Assembly: GCF_001039355.2 (NCBI RefSeq)
Contig: NW_019775954.1
Coordinates: forward strand, 4,431-66,430
DNA length: 62,000 bases
From: Lingula anatina
Taxonomy: Eukaryota > Brachiopoda > Lingulata > Lingulida > Lingulidae
Direction of reading: 5' to 3'
The position numbers were made by a program, and so were the translations under genes. Position 1 is the first letter of the stretch, and every line of letters begins with the position of its first letter. The notes beneath the pieces are model-generated. The model was not told the DNA's origin. It searched no databases and saw only the letters and a program-made list of their open reading frames with translations. Shown piece after piece: positions 10,720 to 24,452 of this stretch.

Positions 10720-12130
10720 GTTTGCTTTGTACTTATTAGTATTGTTTGAATAATTTGTGTGCCCTTGACAGTTGCTTTCGGATATTTTGATTTAATTTAA
10801 AATGGCGTGTGTGTGTTTAAAAGTAAGTATTACCACCAAGATCACTGATTGATTAGATGATGCTTGTCACACTCCTGAGCTTCTGATATTCAAAGATAAG
10901 TTTGTGCCGTCAACTTGTATATCAAGTCCATAGGAAAATCCTATGGTCAAATTTTATTAACAACACATAGGTCTTTTTTATTTATTTTACTTTAAATAGG
11001 CAGTATTTGTAATTTTTTTTATTATTTAAGGTTTTATTATATATGATGTTTATAGCACTGTTAGTTTTTTTTTGTTTTTTTTTTTCGGTACTAGCTGAGC
11101 CAGTGCCAATAACCACGCAGGCCACTTCAATTAAAAGTACCCGCTTCTCTCTAATTCTACATGCATTATTTGTATATGTAAAAAGTCTATCCGTTTATTC
11201 TGAAGTTGTAATCATTTTTTTTTTTCTTTTCAGATCGCTCGATCAAACAACATGAACCTGCAAGCAATCTACGGTGCCCAGACTTTGTTTTACGCCCAGG
11301 GACCCCATGCCCATTCGTGCATCTATAATATATAAAAACTGAATAGGTACTTCTGCAATCCGGTGTTTTTTTTTCATTTTGTCATGAAATAATGATGATA
11401 AATATAGTAGTAATAATTGGAAATAAATAACATTATTTCACGTTTGATGACTTTCAGATTCAATTTGCTAAATCTAATCTGTAAATTATGTCTCAATATT
11501 TTTGTGATTGATGTTTTTTTTATGTTACCTACAGTTATCTGAAAGTGAAATAGTTGTAAACGTATTTTGCAAATAATGGAATAATGGAAGTTATTTTCAG
11601 ACACTAAAAGGAAATATCGAAAATAACATTTATATATTAAATTTATATCAGTTTAATAACCTGCTTTTTAAAAAATCAAATTAATGTGTTTTTTTTCTAT
11701 AACAAAATTCGACTAATTCTTTTGTCGCTCTGGATATAATTTTCCTATATTTCTTAACAGAGGACAGATCCATTTGACGGGTCAGTTTCTAAACGATGTA
11801 CAATGAGTGCACACATTAAAATGGACAAATTTATGTACTTTTAATATACAAAAAAAAAAGAAAAAAGAAAGAAAAAAAACCAAGGAAAATCAAATTCAAA
11901 GGTGGTTTGACATACGGGCATAAAACATTAGTGAAGAAACTGCACGAAAATCTATTTAATGACATTTGTTGTAATTGACACTGGTGAGACTTTTCTGACT
12001 TTTGTCGGAATTCCGACTTTTTAGGGTCATTCTTGTGAATCGTGTACCCTGAACCCCCGGCCAATTTTCCTACTTTTTAAGTGAGGTCTCATCCCTGAAT
12101 TAAGTTGTTGGCCTTGTTTTAAAAGGGAAC
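10720..12130. other. intergenic, no gene recognised
   Basis: AT-rich DNA with several poly-T runs. A strong polypyrimidine tract and CAG at 11233 precede a 30-codon open stretch ending at 11326; alone it is not enough to call an exon. Confidence 0.4.
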
Positions 12131-12132
12131 TG

Positions 12133-12133
<1 letters not shown>

Positions 12134-12227
<94 letters not shown>
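12134..12227. repeat. (TA)n microsatellite
   Basis: About 94 bp of uninterrupted TA dinucleotides, followed immediately by TAGGCCTA. Confidence 0.95.
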
Positions 12228-12230
<3 letters not shown>

Positions 12231-13175
12231 TAGGCCTATATATATTTGCCTATATGATCCGTATACTGGTTATTCAGTTGTTATTAGTTTTTATAGAAAA
12301 CCTGCTTACAAAGAAAAAAATGGCGAAGTTTGTTTCATGTTAGCATCATTGGCGATCTATATAAACTACCAGTACTATATAGGCCTAGTACATGTAGGCC
12401 TAATAGCAGGCCTCATTGGAATATGATATCTAACCGTAGGTCTATTCACTGCGTATTACATGAGCAAATATCGGATAAATGTATAAAATACAAGATCAGG
12501 CATTCAGAATACATAAACGTATAGTGTTTGCGACAAAAAGACAAAACGAGACTGGTTTATGTGAGAATGTATAGCGTCCAAACTAAGCTGATGTACGGAA
12601 ATGGCGTACTGTGTAGGCCTACTGGTTTTTAAGTAATCGACTGAAATGAATTGCTACATTTTAGATGCAGGGATACACCCTTACATGCTAACAATGACAG
12701 GAAAAAACTGAATATTTTTACTATAACTTTTTATTGATTATAAATTACGTAGTGTTCTCTATAAATACAAATACTGGTGTTAAGTCGGACTTGCGTAATT
12801 TGCTTTTATATTTTTTGAACTTCAAACTATTTTCCACATAATTTGTTCAAGATCAAATCTCATAGCACAGTAAATTTATTTCTAACATGAGAATATATAT
12901 TAATTTATATATATTTATTAGTTTAATAGTTTTGATATTCTTCCGTTTCTGACACCCATCACATTTTCATTATTTTACTCAATTCAAGCGGCAGCCTGAT
13001 TACTCCCGTTGCAGTCTCACTCAAACAGGAAATGGATTGTTGGTAATAATAAACTTGAGCGAGTGCTAGCTGTTTCCCATTTCACGTTTACACTGGACAA
13101 CGTTGTTCTCAACCTGCTTTCTCGCTTTACTTTACCCTGGTACTTTATCGAAAATTGTGTCTGTCGTTTTGAAAT

Positions 13176-16100
13176 ATGGATCAAAGCAGGACCACAGGTA
13201 ATGCTGTAAAGCAAATGGGTTACGATTTATTAATGCATCTTTAGCATCTTTCACTCTCTCTCGATCATCTCTCTCTCTCTCTCTCTCTTTCTCACATGAT
13301 GAAGGGTGGGAGATGGGATGGGTACAAAACCTTAAGTATAACATATTTAATCAGTAACCATTTTACACAAATCATGGGGTCCAAGTGTTTAGATACAATA
13401 ACCTATCTGAGCATGCTCATGGTGTTATCATGTCAGGAGTTGGGTATAATTTCCCCAATTTTTCTGGATTTCCATCATTTAAATTGTAATGGAACAATTT
13501 ATAATATATTTGATTTAGAATTTTAACATACTACAGTATTTTTTATTGTTTATCATAGGTGACAAAAAAGCTCGAACTTTTGACTTTATGTCAATGTTTG
13601 AAGAAACCAGGAAAAATGCAGTGGAGCGAAGCAAGAAAACTTTAGGTAATTAAAATTTGATATAACTTTATTTACCTGAAACTATCAAGATGAGAGCAAA
13701 AGCTATTTAGACTAGAAATACAGACATTTTGTTGACTGTCAGACATTGAAATTTGGCTAATGCTGGTAGGCAGTTGGCATGTCATACAATGAGACCAAGC
13801 ATTACAGCACTAACATCCATGTAAAACTTTGCAAATCTTCAGGCCTGTTGCATTTCCTCTTGCAAATTCGTAAAAAGGACTTTTACCATGCAAATAATGT
13901 CTGTTGTATCTTTGCATGAATCAGAATACTTTTTACTAAACCCTCTGCAATACATTTAGTTGCTCTTCAGCTTGCAGATGTGCAGCAAAATTCTATGAGA
14001 ATCTGAAGTTGAGATGATATTTAAGGGGAATTTTTTTTCATGAAGAAGAAAGAGAAAACTCCCAAGGCCAATCTAGTCCAACTGCAAAGAAAGCACATGG
14101 TGAATCTACTCCAAGTGAAAAGGATATTAAAAGTGTTTCAGATTTGATAGGACCTCCTGTACCCAGTTCTACCAGCAAAAATGATGAAGAAGGTATATGT
14201 ATGTCTTTAACATTTAAAAAAAATGCATTTTTTGCAAAGATTTTATGTCTAATTTTTTTATTGTTAATTGCGTTTCTTGACATTTGCCATATTAAGAACA
14301 ACATTTTTACATTTTTAATTTTATTTTGACACTATAGAAACATATTAAGTTTGTATTATAGGAATATATATTTGATATTTTTTAAAGATTTGATAGGACC
14401 TCCTCTACCACCATCATTTTTGACTTCGAACAGGGATGACACAACAAAAAAGAAAAACAAAGAAAGTAATGATGATGAGGAGGAGGAGGAGGACTCTGAG
14501 GAGGAGGAAGAAGAAGTTAGTACTTACTTTTCTATACTGTTGGCTCATGTACCATGACTGTAAATTGAATTTTGTTAAGAACCATTTTCTAGTTAATCTC
14601 TTCGCAGTGGTCCATCCTTCACTTCAGTACAATTGTATCTTTATTAAATTTAATGAAACTTACAATTTATTGTATGCTACATTCATATAATGATTCTTTG
14701 TTTTCTGATAAAGCATTTTTAAATCACTGCCATGCAGAGATAATGCTTAATTCTTCACTTGAATATTATTTAGGCATTAGAAAAAAGAATACCAGCCTCA
14801 CATGAGATAACATTAGAGCATGGGAGTAAAACAGTAAGTAAACATAATATCCATACAATCTGACAATAAACTTCTGATTCTTTTCTGGAAGTAATTTAAA
14901 AAATCAAAAACTTATTTTATTTTAAAATAGATGTTATTTCCAAACAGGTAACATCATCAAGAAGTCCAAATTTATTTATTACAATTTAATTATAGCCCAA
15001 ACTTGTCAAATCCAACAAATATCTATTACCAATGAAATTTTTAAAAATTCATTTGGTATTGAAAAGTGGTGTATTTGCACTTTTAAATAACCACTTAAGT
15101 CAGAAGTACTTAATGCTTATTAAAGAAATACTACATTTTTCTAGGTGTCAGCTTTGGGTCTAGATCCCTCTGGAGCCAGACTAGTCACTGGGGGTTTTGA
15201 CTATGATGTCAAATTCTGGGATTTCTCGGGAATGGACTCTTCACTTCAGTCGTTTAGAATGATCAGGCCATGTGAAAGGTATGACTATAGAAATTTTCAC
15301 TTTTGAATCAGAATGTAAAATTTGCACTTTGATATGTATGAGAGATACACCAGAGAGACTGAGTTAAGCTGGTTTGGAATTTTTTCATTAGTTCTGAGCA
15401 AATGATTTATTTTTTAAAAAATTGTTAAAATTGGTGAAAATGTATCAGATATTTATAGAAAGGTACAGTAATGTCTATGCATTATTGCCATGTTTTCACT
15501 TCTGTACTCAAAAAAGATTATCTTCAGTGTATGGTTGAAATATTCCACAAAAGTTTAAGTGTATTAGGTTATCAGTAATTTTTTGAATGTGTACTGACCA
15601 AACATTATTTTGTCATGTTTCAGCCACCAGATCAAAGCCCTGGAGTACAGCACCACTGGTGACATGATCCTTGTGGTGTCAGGGAGTGCACAAGCCAAGC
15701 TCATTGACAGAGATGGATTTGAAGTAATGGAGTGCCCCAAGGGAGATCAGTACTTGGTGGACATGGCCAGCACAAGAGTAAGATAGAAAAAAATTATAGT
15801 AATAATGATAATTATAATAATGCTTACATGCTTCTTCAGGGTATTTCTGACAATATTTGAAACGTGAATGGCTTTCTTAATAATTTATTCAAACTTGATT
15901 TTTTTTTAATTTAGGGACATACTGCTATGTTGAATTGCGGTTGCTGGAATCCAAAGATAAAAGAAGAGTTTATGACATGTTCTTATGATGGGTAAGTCAT
16001 GTTTTTATGACGCGTAGGATGAGGGATGCCCTCTCAACATAGGTATCAAATTTGTATAAGAAATGACCTAGCTGATTATCAGGAAATTTGCTATCTATTA

Positions 16101-19100
16101 ACACAGTTAAGATATTACAGAGAAGTTTTTTCTCAGAAAATGGCACAGATTGAATAAAAAATAAAAAATCTAACAAATTCTTATATTGATGTTGGAAAGA
16201 TTGCCTTAGATTACCATAGAGATATTTGATGAGTTTGATTGGTGCCCATTTGTGAGCATTTCTTTTTATTTTCTTTATTTTAATAAAAAACAAAATTAAT
16301 AAGATAAGATTAACTCTTTTTCAGCTCAGTCAGATTATGGGACATAAATAATGACAAAAAGCACAAGAACATCATCAAGCCAAGGTCACAAGTTGGTCGA
16401 AAAGTTGTCCCCACATGTTGTGCATATAGTCCAGATGGCAAACTTATTGCTGCTGCGTGCCAGGATGGCTCCATTCAGATGTGGGATTATAAAAAATACA
16501 TTGTACGCACTACTGCAGCTCTTGTGCAACTCTTTTGAAGCACAGTCGAGGACGTTTTTTTCTTTTTTTTTTTTTTTAGTGTAAACAGCAATTTTAATTT
16601 ATATATTAAAATATGATAAATGGATTTGGTTGGTCTCCAAGTGAAATTTGCTAAGTCATCTAAGGTACACATTGATTTGCATGTATTTGAGTTGGTTTTA
16701 CATTTTTAAATGTTGTAAATTTTCCTTGTAGGAAGTTCATTTGTACAAACTGTCATCAGAATTGTTATGAATGTCAGAAAAATGATATAGATTGATTATT
16801 AACACTTAATAGGTCAATGTGGCATTAATGAATAGGACAGCTCACCAGAATGGGACAGACACATCATGCATAAGATTCTCGTATGATGGGAGGGTACTGG
16901 CAACCAGAGGAGGTGAGAGAATTAGTGTTTTACTTTAATACTCTTCAAAATTGGTCATCTCAAAGAAATTAGTAGTTGTGTAGAAATGAATTGAAGGCAA
17001 TACTGGGGGAGTATTGTTGTATACCATAAATGTTATAGATAGATACTTAAAATTTAAACATATCAGAGATTTATGTACAGCAAGAATATAGAGGTTGAAA
17101 TACAAATCTTTTTCTGAAAAGTTACTGTTTTTTTTTTATTTTAGGTGATGACACTCTTAAACTATGGGACATCAGGAATTTTAAAAAACCACTTGTAGTG
17201 GCTAATGATTTGTTCAACTTATTTCCTATGTAAGTGATATTATTAAAGGACTGAGTGCAAGTGCAAGAAGTGCAACTGCACTATTGAAAATGTTTAAATA
17301 CCCTTTAAAGAAGCATGGGACATTGAAATCCAACCAGTGCTGTTACTACTACTACTACTACTACACCTACTTTTACTGCTGCTGCTGCTCCTACAGTTGC
17401 AAACCCTACGCAACAACTTTGTGTACATTTTTGTAAATTTTCAGTCAAATAATTGATATAAAAATTTTAAGAAGTCAGTAAGTTATCTGACTACTGTTTT
17501 AAAATAATTTTTTTTAATTTGAGCATATAGAAGTGATATTATTAAAGGACTGAGTGCAAGTGCAAGAAGTGCAACTGCACTATTGAAAATGTTTAAATAC
17601 CCTTTAAAGAAGCATGGGACATTGAAATCCAACCAGTGCTGTTACTACTACTACTACTACTACTACACCTACTTTTACTGCTGCTGCTGCTCCTACAGTT
17701 GCAAACCCTACGCAACTACTTTGTGTACATTTTTGTAAATTTTCAGTCAAATAATTGATATAAAAATTTTAAGAAGTCAGTAAGTTATCTGACTACTGTT
17801 TTAAAATAATTTTTTTTAATTTGAGCATATAGTTTTTAAAATGAAGTGTTTTTAATTCTTTTTCCAGGACTGACTGCATCTTCAGTCCAGATGATAAAAT
17901 GGTGGTGACAGGAATATCACTGAATAAAAATGAAACTACTGGAAAACTGATTTTCTTTGAAAGAGAAACACTACAGAGGGTCACAGAAATGGAAATATCA
18001 AATTCTGTAAGCTAATTATGTCTTTTGTACAACAATATAGATGTAAAGACAGATTGATGAAATTAAGCTGTTGTGCCTGATGTAGGGGCTCATTCCTATT
18101 CTTTGTCAATAAAAGGGCACAGATGAGTCACCCATGTAAAAATTGTTTAATGTATAAATGTCAGCTTCCGTTTATATGTGATAGGAACAAATCTTATTTA
18201 TTTTAGTCATGAGGATAAGAAAATATAGAATCCACTGAATAATAAACTGATGTTTCTTTATGCATATTACACTTGGAAAGCAGAATATTTTTGACATATT
18301 TTCTGATCAGACTGTTCGGGAAAAAGTTAAAGGAAAAATACATTTTCTCCATCTGATATCCTGATTAAGATATAGTCAATGGTTTCTAATTGCTTATTAC
18401 AGAATGTAGTAAGGTGTTTATGGCATCCTAAGCTGAACCAGATAGTGGTTGGGTCAGGTGATGGAAAAGTCAAAATGTTATATGACCCAGATCGCAGTCA
18501 AAGGTAAATTTTGTTTTTAGATATCATCGCAACTGTGTCTTATTTTTTATGTCACCAAAGTTTATCCTTTGTGTAACTGCTTTTTAGGACATAGGTTTCA
18601 AATTGGGATTTCATTGGAATTTTTTTGTTTAACTGTTGCATTGTACTTCAATCCATTTTCATGATTAATCTGTTAATTTTGATTGTCTGTCCAAATTCCA
18701 TTGCTGTTTTGTGTGAGGAACCTCTGTGTATATTCTACTATTTTGTTGTGACTTTTCAGAACTTACCTTGTTTAGAGTTAAAATTGCACAATTTAGTCCT
18801 ATATTTACTGGTATATGGACCAAGGTGTATAAATTTTATTATTATTTCACAGGGGAGCTAAACTTTGTGTTGTGAAAACTAAGAGGAAAGTTCAGCAAGT
18901 GGAAGCAATGACAGCACAACGAATAATCACTCGTAAGTGGACTTTAGTTTATTTTCTTTGCAATTTTTGGTATTGGTAAAAAATAGTGACACTTTGTTAT
19001 TTTAAATTGAATAATGATATCTCATTGACACATTTTAAGAAAAGGCATAGAATTTTTAGATAGTAGACAAAATCATGTGGTATCAGATTTTATCCCTATC

Positions 19101-21280
19101 CTATTCAGATCAGTTAACATCAGTGCATATTTGTTTATCTGTGTTGTTGAATTTGTTGTTTTTAAAAGACATAAGTATGTGAAAAATGCAACTTCATATA
19201 TACACCATACTCGTGACATTTATCGTAAGACAACCATAATCATTTCTTGATTTAAATTAGTTTGTAGCCATATCTAACCACCTTTACGTACACCTTTTCA
19301 GCCTATGCATTGCCAATGTTCAAGGAGGAAAGGCAGAAGAGTACAAAGAAAATAACAGAGAAATCACGACAGGATCCAGTCAAGTCCAGGCGCCCAGATC
19401 TGCCAATAACAGGACCTGGTATTTTATTTTTTGCCCTTTTCTTTAACTTGACCTGTATTTTATACTGCAAAGTCTGTTGAACATGAGTGGATTTTAGACT
19501 CTAAATGAATGTTCATTGTTATTATTATTATTGTATTACTTTAAAACATTTATGTATTAATGAATTTGCTTATGCTGTGTATGTGTATTTGTAGAACAGT
19601 GTATCTGAAGTTGTAATTGAGTTTTTAGTTTAAANTGTCTGTTGTTCTTGGGAGCCATGCATCCACATGTAAGGTGAATGAAACCGTATGTTAGTTCAAC
19701 TCAGAGGTGGATCCAGGATTTTTCGAAGGAGGTTCCACATATGCGAAGCTAGCCTCCTTTTAAATAAATATACCATTCTGGGTAATAAGAATATTGAAAC
19801 TTTTTTTAATTGCGAGAATATATCTGACTAAATGATGATTTTATTATTAATGGAAATTAAGCTGCGATGTGTGGTACATATGCTGTAATTACACTGTCCT
19901 TCATCTCTTGCATTAGTCTACATTTAGCTGGGAATTTTAAAAATCTGTGCGTACAATTTTTAAAGGTCTGGTTACGCCCCTGCGGAAGTTGTAATTGAGT
20001 TTTTAGTTTAAAAAAAATTATCAGATTTTAATTTAAGAGTATGAAAATCAAAATTGACTCTCATCTTTAACCAAAACACTGCTGATTTTTTTGAATGAAC
20101 ATATTTATTGCTTAAAATATGTTGAAGAAAGATAAAGCTCATCATTCAACAGCTTTTAGCGCACAGAAACTTAGTCTCAATGTCAAATGAATACCACCAT
20201 TCATTAAAGGGATAATAACTCTTCGTATGAGATCTATATTTCACAATAAAAACATTGTGAACAGCTCATAGAAATATAATACATATTCTGTATATTCTGT
20301 TGTACCACAAAAACTGAAGTTATAGCTATTATTCTGATGTCTGAGCTTGTCTTTAAACCACGTGACCTCCATTCATGGCCATACTCTGTTAAAATCTCTT
20401 AAGAGATTATAACAAAAAAGCAAACTTTTTAGAAAAAAAAACAGGGACTAACTTTGAATGTAAAAATGGATTCATTAACCATTGGTAAGTATTGGAAAAT
20501 TGTTGTTTGCTCCAGGAAAATTAAATTTTTGGCCAAAATGAAGTTATTATCCCTTTAATTTTTTTCTACAGTCTCCAGTACTAGTGACACAGAATATTCA
20601 GCAGCTGTGTGTTTAAAAGATATTTTGTGGAATAGATCAATAACATGTGTTTTTGGTCATGATCTGAAGTTATGTTTTGCCATTTTAGGTTCTGGAGGCC
20701 GTCTTGCAGCTCATGGTTCAACATTGTCTCAGTATGTAGCTCAACAAATAGTCATCAGGAAACATGATGAGAGAGACAAGGACCCGAGGGCGGCCATTTT
20801 GAGGCATGCGGAGGATGCAGAGAAAAATCCTTATTGGGTCACTCCAGCATATTCTCAGTAAGGAATATGACTTTTTTCATGAGTGTAAAATTTATCATAA
20901 AGCATGTATAAAAAAACATAAAATAATTCAATTTTCCTGGAAATTTAAACACTTCTCCATTTAATCAGCAATGGTTGCCATAATCGAAGCCATTCGCAGA
21001 ATAGCAGTCCTTGAGTCTGTCTTTGAGTTCTAAGTTTTTATAAATTTACATATTTTTTTGTTTAGTCACTTGAACTCAAATATATAAGCTCTTAATTTTC
21101 ACAATTGTTTTGGTAAGGGTATACCTTGATGACAAAGGGAAAAATGGCTAGATTTTTTAAAATATTGCATTGATAAAACATTGCAGGTCTCAGCCACAAA
21201 ACATACTCCACCATGCAGTTGAGGATGAAGAAGAACCAGAGGAAGAGGGACCAATGTGGAAAAAACCAAAGACAAAATGA
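13176..21280 (+). CDS. WDR70: WD repeat-containing protein 70 (complete, 17 coding exons)
   Basis: Coding exons: 13176-13197, 13559-13645, ~14046-14192, 14388-14515, 14774-14833, 15145-15278, 15624-15777, 15915-15991, 16325-16502, 16813-16912, 17145-17229, 17868-18006, 18403-18503, 18853-18932, 19302-19418, 20689-20857, 21187-21280. All junctions are GT-AG and in phase; they sum to 1872 nt, 623 residues (human WDR70 is about 650). An in-frame TGA two codons upstream fixes the start. The N-terminus has KKARTFDFMSMFEETRK, two DLIGPP motifs (about residues 68 and 87) and a Glu/Asp run. From about residue 140 the match is continuous: SALGLDPSGARLVTGG, DYDVKFWDFSG, GDMILVVSGS, SYDGRVLATRGGDDTLKLWD, CLWHPKLNQIVVGSGDGKVK, RGAKLCVVKT. 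The C-terminus is basic. WDR70 is a nuclear WD-propeller protein linked in other organisms to histone H2B ubiquitylation and DNA-damage response. Exon 3 could start 3 nt later. It converges on ALG2. Confidence 0.97.
13256..13292. repeat. (CT)n microsatellite in WDR70 intron 1
   Basis: CT dinucleotides interrupted once (TCGATCAT), lying about 60 bp after the first coding exon of WDR70. Confidence 0.85.
17232..17832. repeat. direct tandem duplication in WDR70 intron 11
   Basis: Copy 1 (17232-17530, 299 bp) and copy 2 (17531-17832, 302 bp) are nearly identical. They differ mainly by one extra trinucleotide in the ACT run and one substitution (CAACAAC versus CAACTAC). The left edge lies two bases inside the donor GTAAGT of exon 11 and the right edge about 35 bp before the acceptor of exon 12, so almost the whole intron has been doubled. 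The high identity means a recent event. Confidence 0.95.
19702..19982. mobile_element. MITE-like element in WDR70 intron 15
   Basis: The ends are imperfect inverted repeats: CAGAGGTGGATCCAG on the left, and on the right a sequence whose reverse complement is CAGGGGCGTAACCAG. There is no coding capacity in about 281 bp. A 28-bp direct repeat beginning GAAGTTGTAATTGAG flanks the region at 19607-19634 and 19985-20012, so a larger inserted or duplicated segment is possible. A related element lies at 41643-41896. Confidence 0.6.
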
Positions 21281-22663
21281 AAAAACAAATCCAACAGCTT
21301 TTTCAATACATTTAGAAGGGCAGTCAAACACCATAAAGTTGTTTACAGGTTTTATGATGTATGGAGATAAAGCATTAAACAAGAACATGTAAACATGTCC
21401 ACAGACTTGTCTAAAAGAATGGTTTTTTGATGAACAGAATTCATTGTGTTGTTCCAGCTCTTGGAATTTATTAAATCTGTGGACTTATGAGTAGCAGTGA
21501 AATATAAAAATTACCAGTTATACACCATGTTTCAAAAACAAGAAAGCTAGCCCGGTTTATAGTGAGTCACCGCTTGGCTAACCACCTTATTTATTTTGTA
21601 TGGTTTAAGTTTTCATTTTCCTGCAAAGGTATATTAAGAAATGAGACAAGAGAAATATTTGTGACAGCAAAAATAAACTTCTATCAGGTTATTGAAAAAA
21701 AAAATTTTTTCAAATCAAAATGAAGAGATAAGCCAGTGCACTTAAAAAATTGTAAAATTAAAATGTTATTTTATCAGACATTGGTGCATCTCAACATGAA
21801 TAAGTGTTGAATATCATACATATTCATTTAAAAATCTCAAAGAACTTTTTTGTAAGTTAATGCATCAAGTATTAGTCAGTATTTGGAGTCACACGTTACC
21901 AGGTGATGTGTGAATGTTGATGTAGATGATGCAAATGTTTTGGATGATATTTTTATAATCAATAAATTTGTACAGCAAAGTTTAATTAATTACTCAGTGA
22001 TATTCTTCGGGTCTTTTTTCCCTCTAGGCAAATTAAATTTTTTTAATGTCTTCTCTTTTCATAAAATACAACTTCTTTGAGCTATGAATTATAGAAATAG
22101 AAATGAGATAAAAATGTCATAACACAAGGTTCAAGATATCATTATATTTCATATGCAGTTTATACATACAATACACACCAGTAATTACATTTAATAAAAA
22201 GTGTCAAATGAAAAATCATATACTGTATCACAATTCTGACTTATCAATTCTTATCAATATTTATGTTACAAAAAGATGTGCTTAACAATCATTTTATAAC
22301 TTAATGAAACAACAATCCCTATAAACTAGGTCATTTCCATCAGCACAATAAAAAATACAGGTACTCAGAAGAAAAAACCCTGTATTGACCTAAAATATGT
22401 AAGATTGTTTTATTGTAGTTAGTCAACCATTTTTGAATGTGCACATAACTGCCATTCTTCATTAGAGTATAGACAAAATGTTCCATTTGTCCAAGAATAG
22501 AGTATATCAAGACCTCTTACTTCACTTATGTAATGTTTTTGTACATGTGTAACCTTTTTCATCTTTTCTCATTGTATCAATCATTTTTTGTGATATTACA
22601 CTTATATAGGTGTTTTATACATAAACATCAGAGACCTCATGTTTTTTCAATTCAATGTTTAAG
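21281..22663. terminator. convergent 3' regions of WDR70 and ALG2
   Basis: AATAAA-type signals on the plus strand near 21672 and 21960 can serve WDR70. TTTATT on the plus strand near 22410 (AATAAA on the minus strand) can serve ALG2. Nothing else is recognised in the 1.4 kb between the two stop codons. Confidence 0.5.
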
Positions 22664-24452
22664 TCACTTTTCTTTGCCAAATTTTAACTCCATTATCAAG
22701 TTATTTAGCTGTCTTGAAAATGCCTGAAAGGAAAACTTTTCAATGACTCTAAGTTTACCTGCCCTTCCCATCTCCTCTTTAGCGTTAGGATTTTTCACAA
22801 AGTAAAGCATGGATTCAGAAAAGCTCTGTGGGGTGGGATCACACAAGAAGCCTGTTACTTTATCGTCAACTGTTTCTACAGGACCACCACTTCTCACTGC
22901 TATTACAGGACACTGCATGAACATTGCTTCTACTGGTACAATACCAAAATGTTCTTTATCAGGAGTGTATATCAGACTGGTTGCATTGCTAAGCAGTGAT
23001 CTTTTTTCCGAATCACTGAAGGATCGAATAAATGAGACATGGGTCTGAACCCCAAGTTTTTCTGCTAGTTCCTTTAATTCCAAGTAATGTTCTTTGTTTT
23101 CTGTGACCCTTTCATCATAGCCACCAGCCATTATCAGGTGTATGCCATACAGAGGAATGCTCTCCTTGAGTTTTGCTGAAAAAAAAGAACAACTTAGTAA
23201 ACATTCTTGTGACTGGTAAGAACAGTCTAAGAACAATTCATTACTTGATAAAACTAAAAATTACACAAAAACTTGTAACTTTTTTGCCCAGTGCTAAAAT
23301 TCCATTCAAAGATGTCATATTCATTTAACATTATACTTCAATTCCAACTGAATGAATAATATGTCAAAATGTACCAAATACCAATGACAGAACAAACACC
23401 TGTTTATCAAACTGCTTAGATTAATTTAATCTTTAAAATAAACTGTAGCTTAACACAATGCTTGGTCAGATACCTACCCAGCCCTTCTATTGCAAGTCCT
23501 AGATTTTTCTTACGTTCATATCTGTTGATTGACAAAAACAGTGTCTTTGTTTCTTTGGGTGGGCAATGACTTTTAGGAAGAGGATCTACAGGTTTTCCCA
23601 GTGTTGAAAGATTTGGTATAGGGTACAGCACCTCAGGGTTGATATGCCCAAGAGTCTTGAATGTGTCCTTGAATACACCAGCTAGAATACAAATAACACA
23701 TCAATAACATACATGTACCTGCTATGTGACTCTTGCACTACTTGATTTCTAGATGGAAATTAACCTGAAAGTTTAAAAATAATCTACCAAATACAAAATT
23801 TCAAAATTTGTAGTTTAAATTTAAATAATGCACATTACAAATATATCGACTGGAATGTTATATTTTGATTGCTCATTTACAAGAAAGTGATATTGTAAGA
23901 GTTTTAAGTATCACTTCAATGAGTGACACGATAAACTGTACCTGTAAATTTACTGTTAACTAATATACAATGCGCCATTCCTGTTGTCCACTCCTCAAGC
24001 CAATCTATTGGCCAGCGGTACAGTCTTTTAAACATATTTTGTCTCTGGGTGAGCAACAGATCGGGAAAATGGCAGTAAAATATAATTTTGACTCTGGAAA
24101 TTCGTAAAAAGGGAATGCAAGCAGAAATCTGATCGCAGAAAATTATGTCTGGATTTATATCGCTGAAAAAGACAAGATATATTGCTGCGTAAATCATTCG
24201 AATATATGCGCACAGAGCGGCACATCGACCGAAGACATGTCTGGGTAACCAGTCTCCAACAGCTGTAATTTTCAGTTGGCCATCTCTGGTTTCTTCAAAG
24301 CAATGGCTTGGATCATGATGAGCAGTCACGAACTGGACAGAGTGACCGCTAGACTTCAATGCAAGCGCAGCATCAACGACAGCTCTTTCTGCGCCTCCAA
24401 TCCCAAGATCAGGATGGATGAATACAACATTAAGCTGTCTGTCTTCAGTCAT
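22664..24452 (-). CDS. ALG2: alpha-1,3/1,6-mannosyltransferase ALG2 (complete, 3 coding exons)
   Basis: Exons on the minus strand: 24452-23942, 23681-23478, 23175-22664; total 1227 nt, 408 residues (human ALG2 is 416). The start is the first ATG ([11 protein letters not shown]) after an in-frame TGA about nine codons before the first GTG of the frame. ALG2 adds the second and third mannoses to the dolichol-linked N-glycan precursor on the cytosolic face of the ER. Visible motifs: [13 protein letters not shown] near the N-terminus, a hydrophobic segment around residues 85-110, [36 protein letters not shown] and the GT4 catalytic EX7E motif as EHFGIVPVE, then [11 protein letters not shown]. Both introns are phase 1; the exon 2 donor must be G/GTAGGT to keep the GLAKLKES frame. 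Family identity is clear. Confidence 0.97.

Noticed and set aside
11233-11326. Possible plus-strand terminal exon after a strong polypyrimidine-CAG
   Set aside because: Only 30 codons, no matching upstream exon and no known motif.
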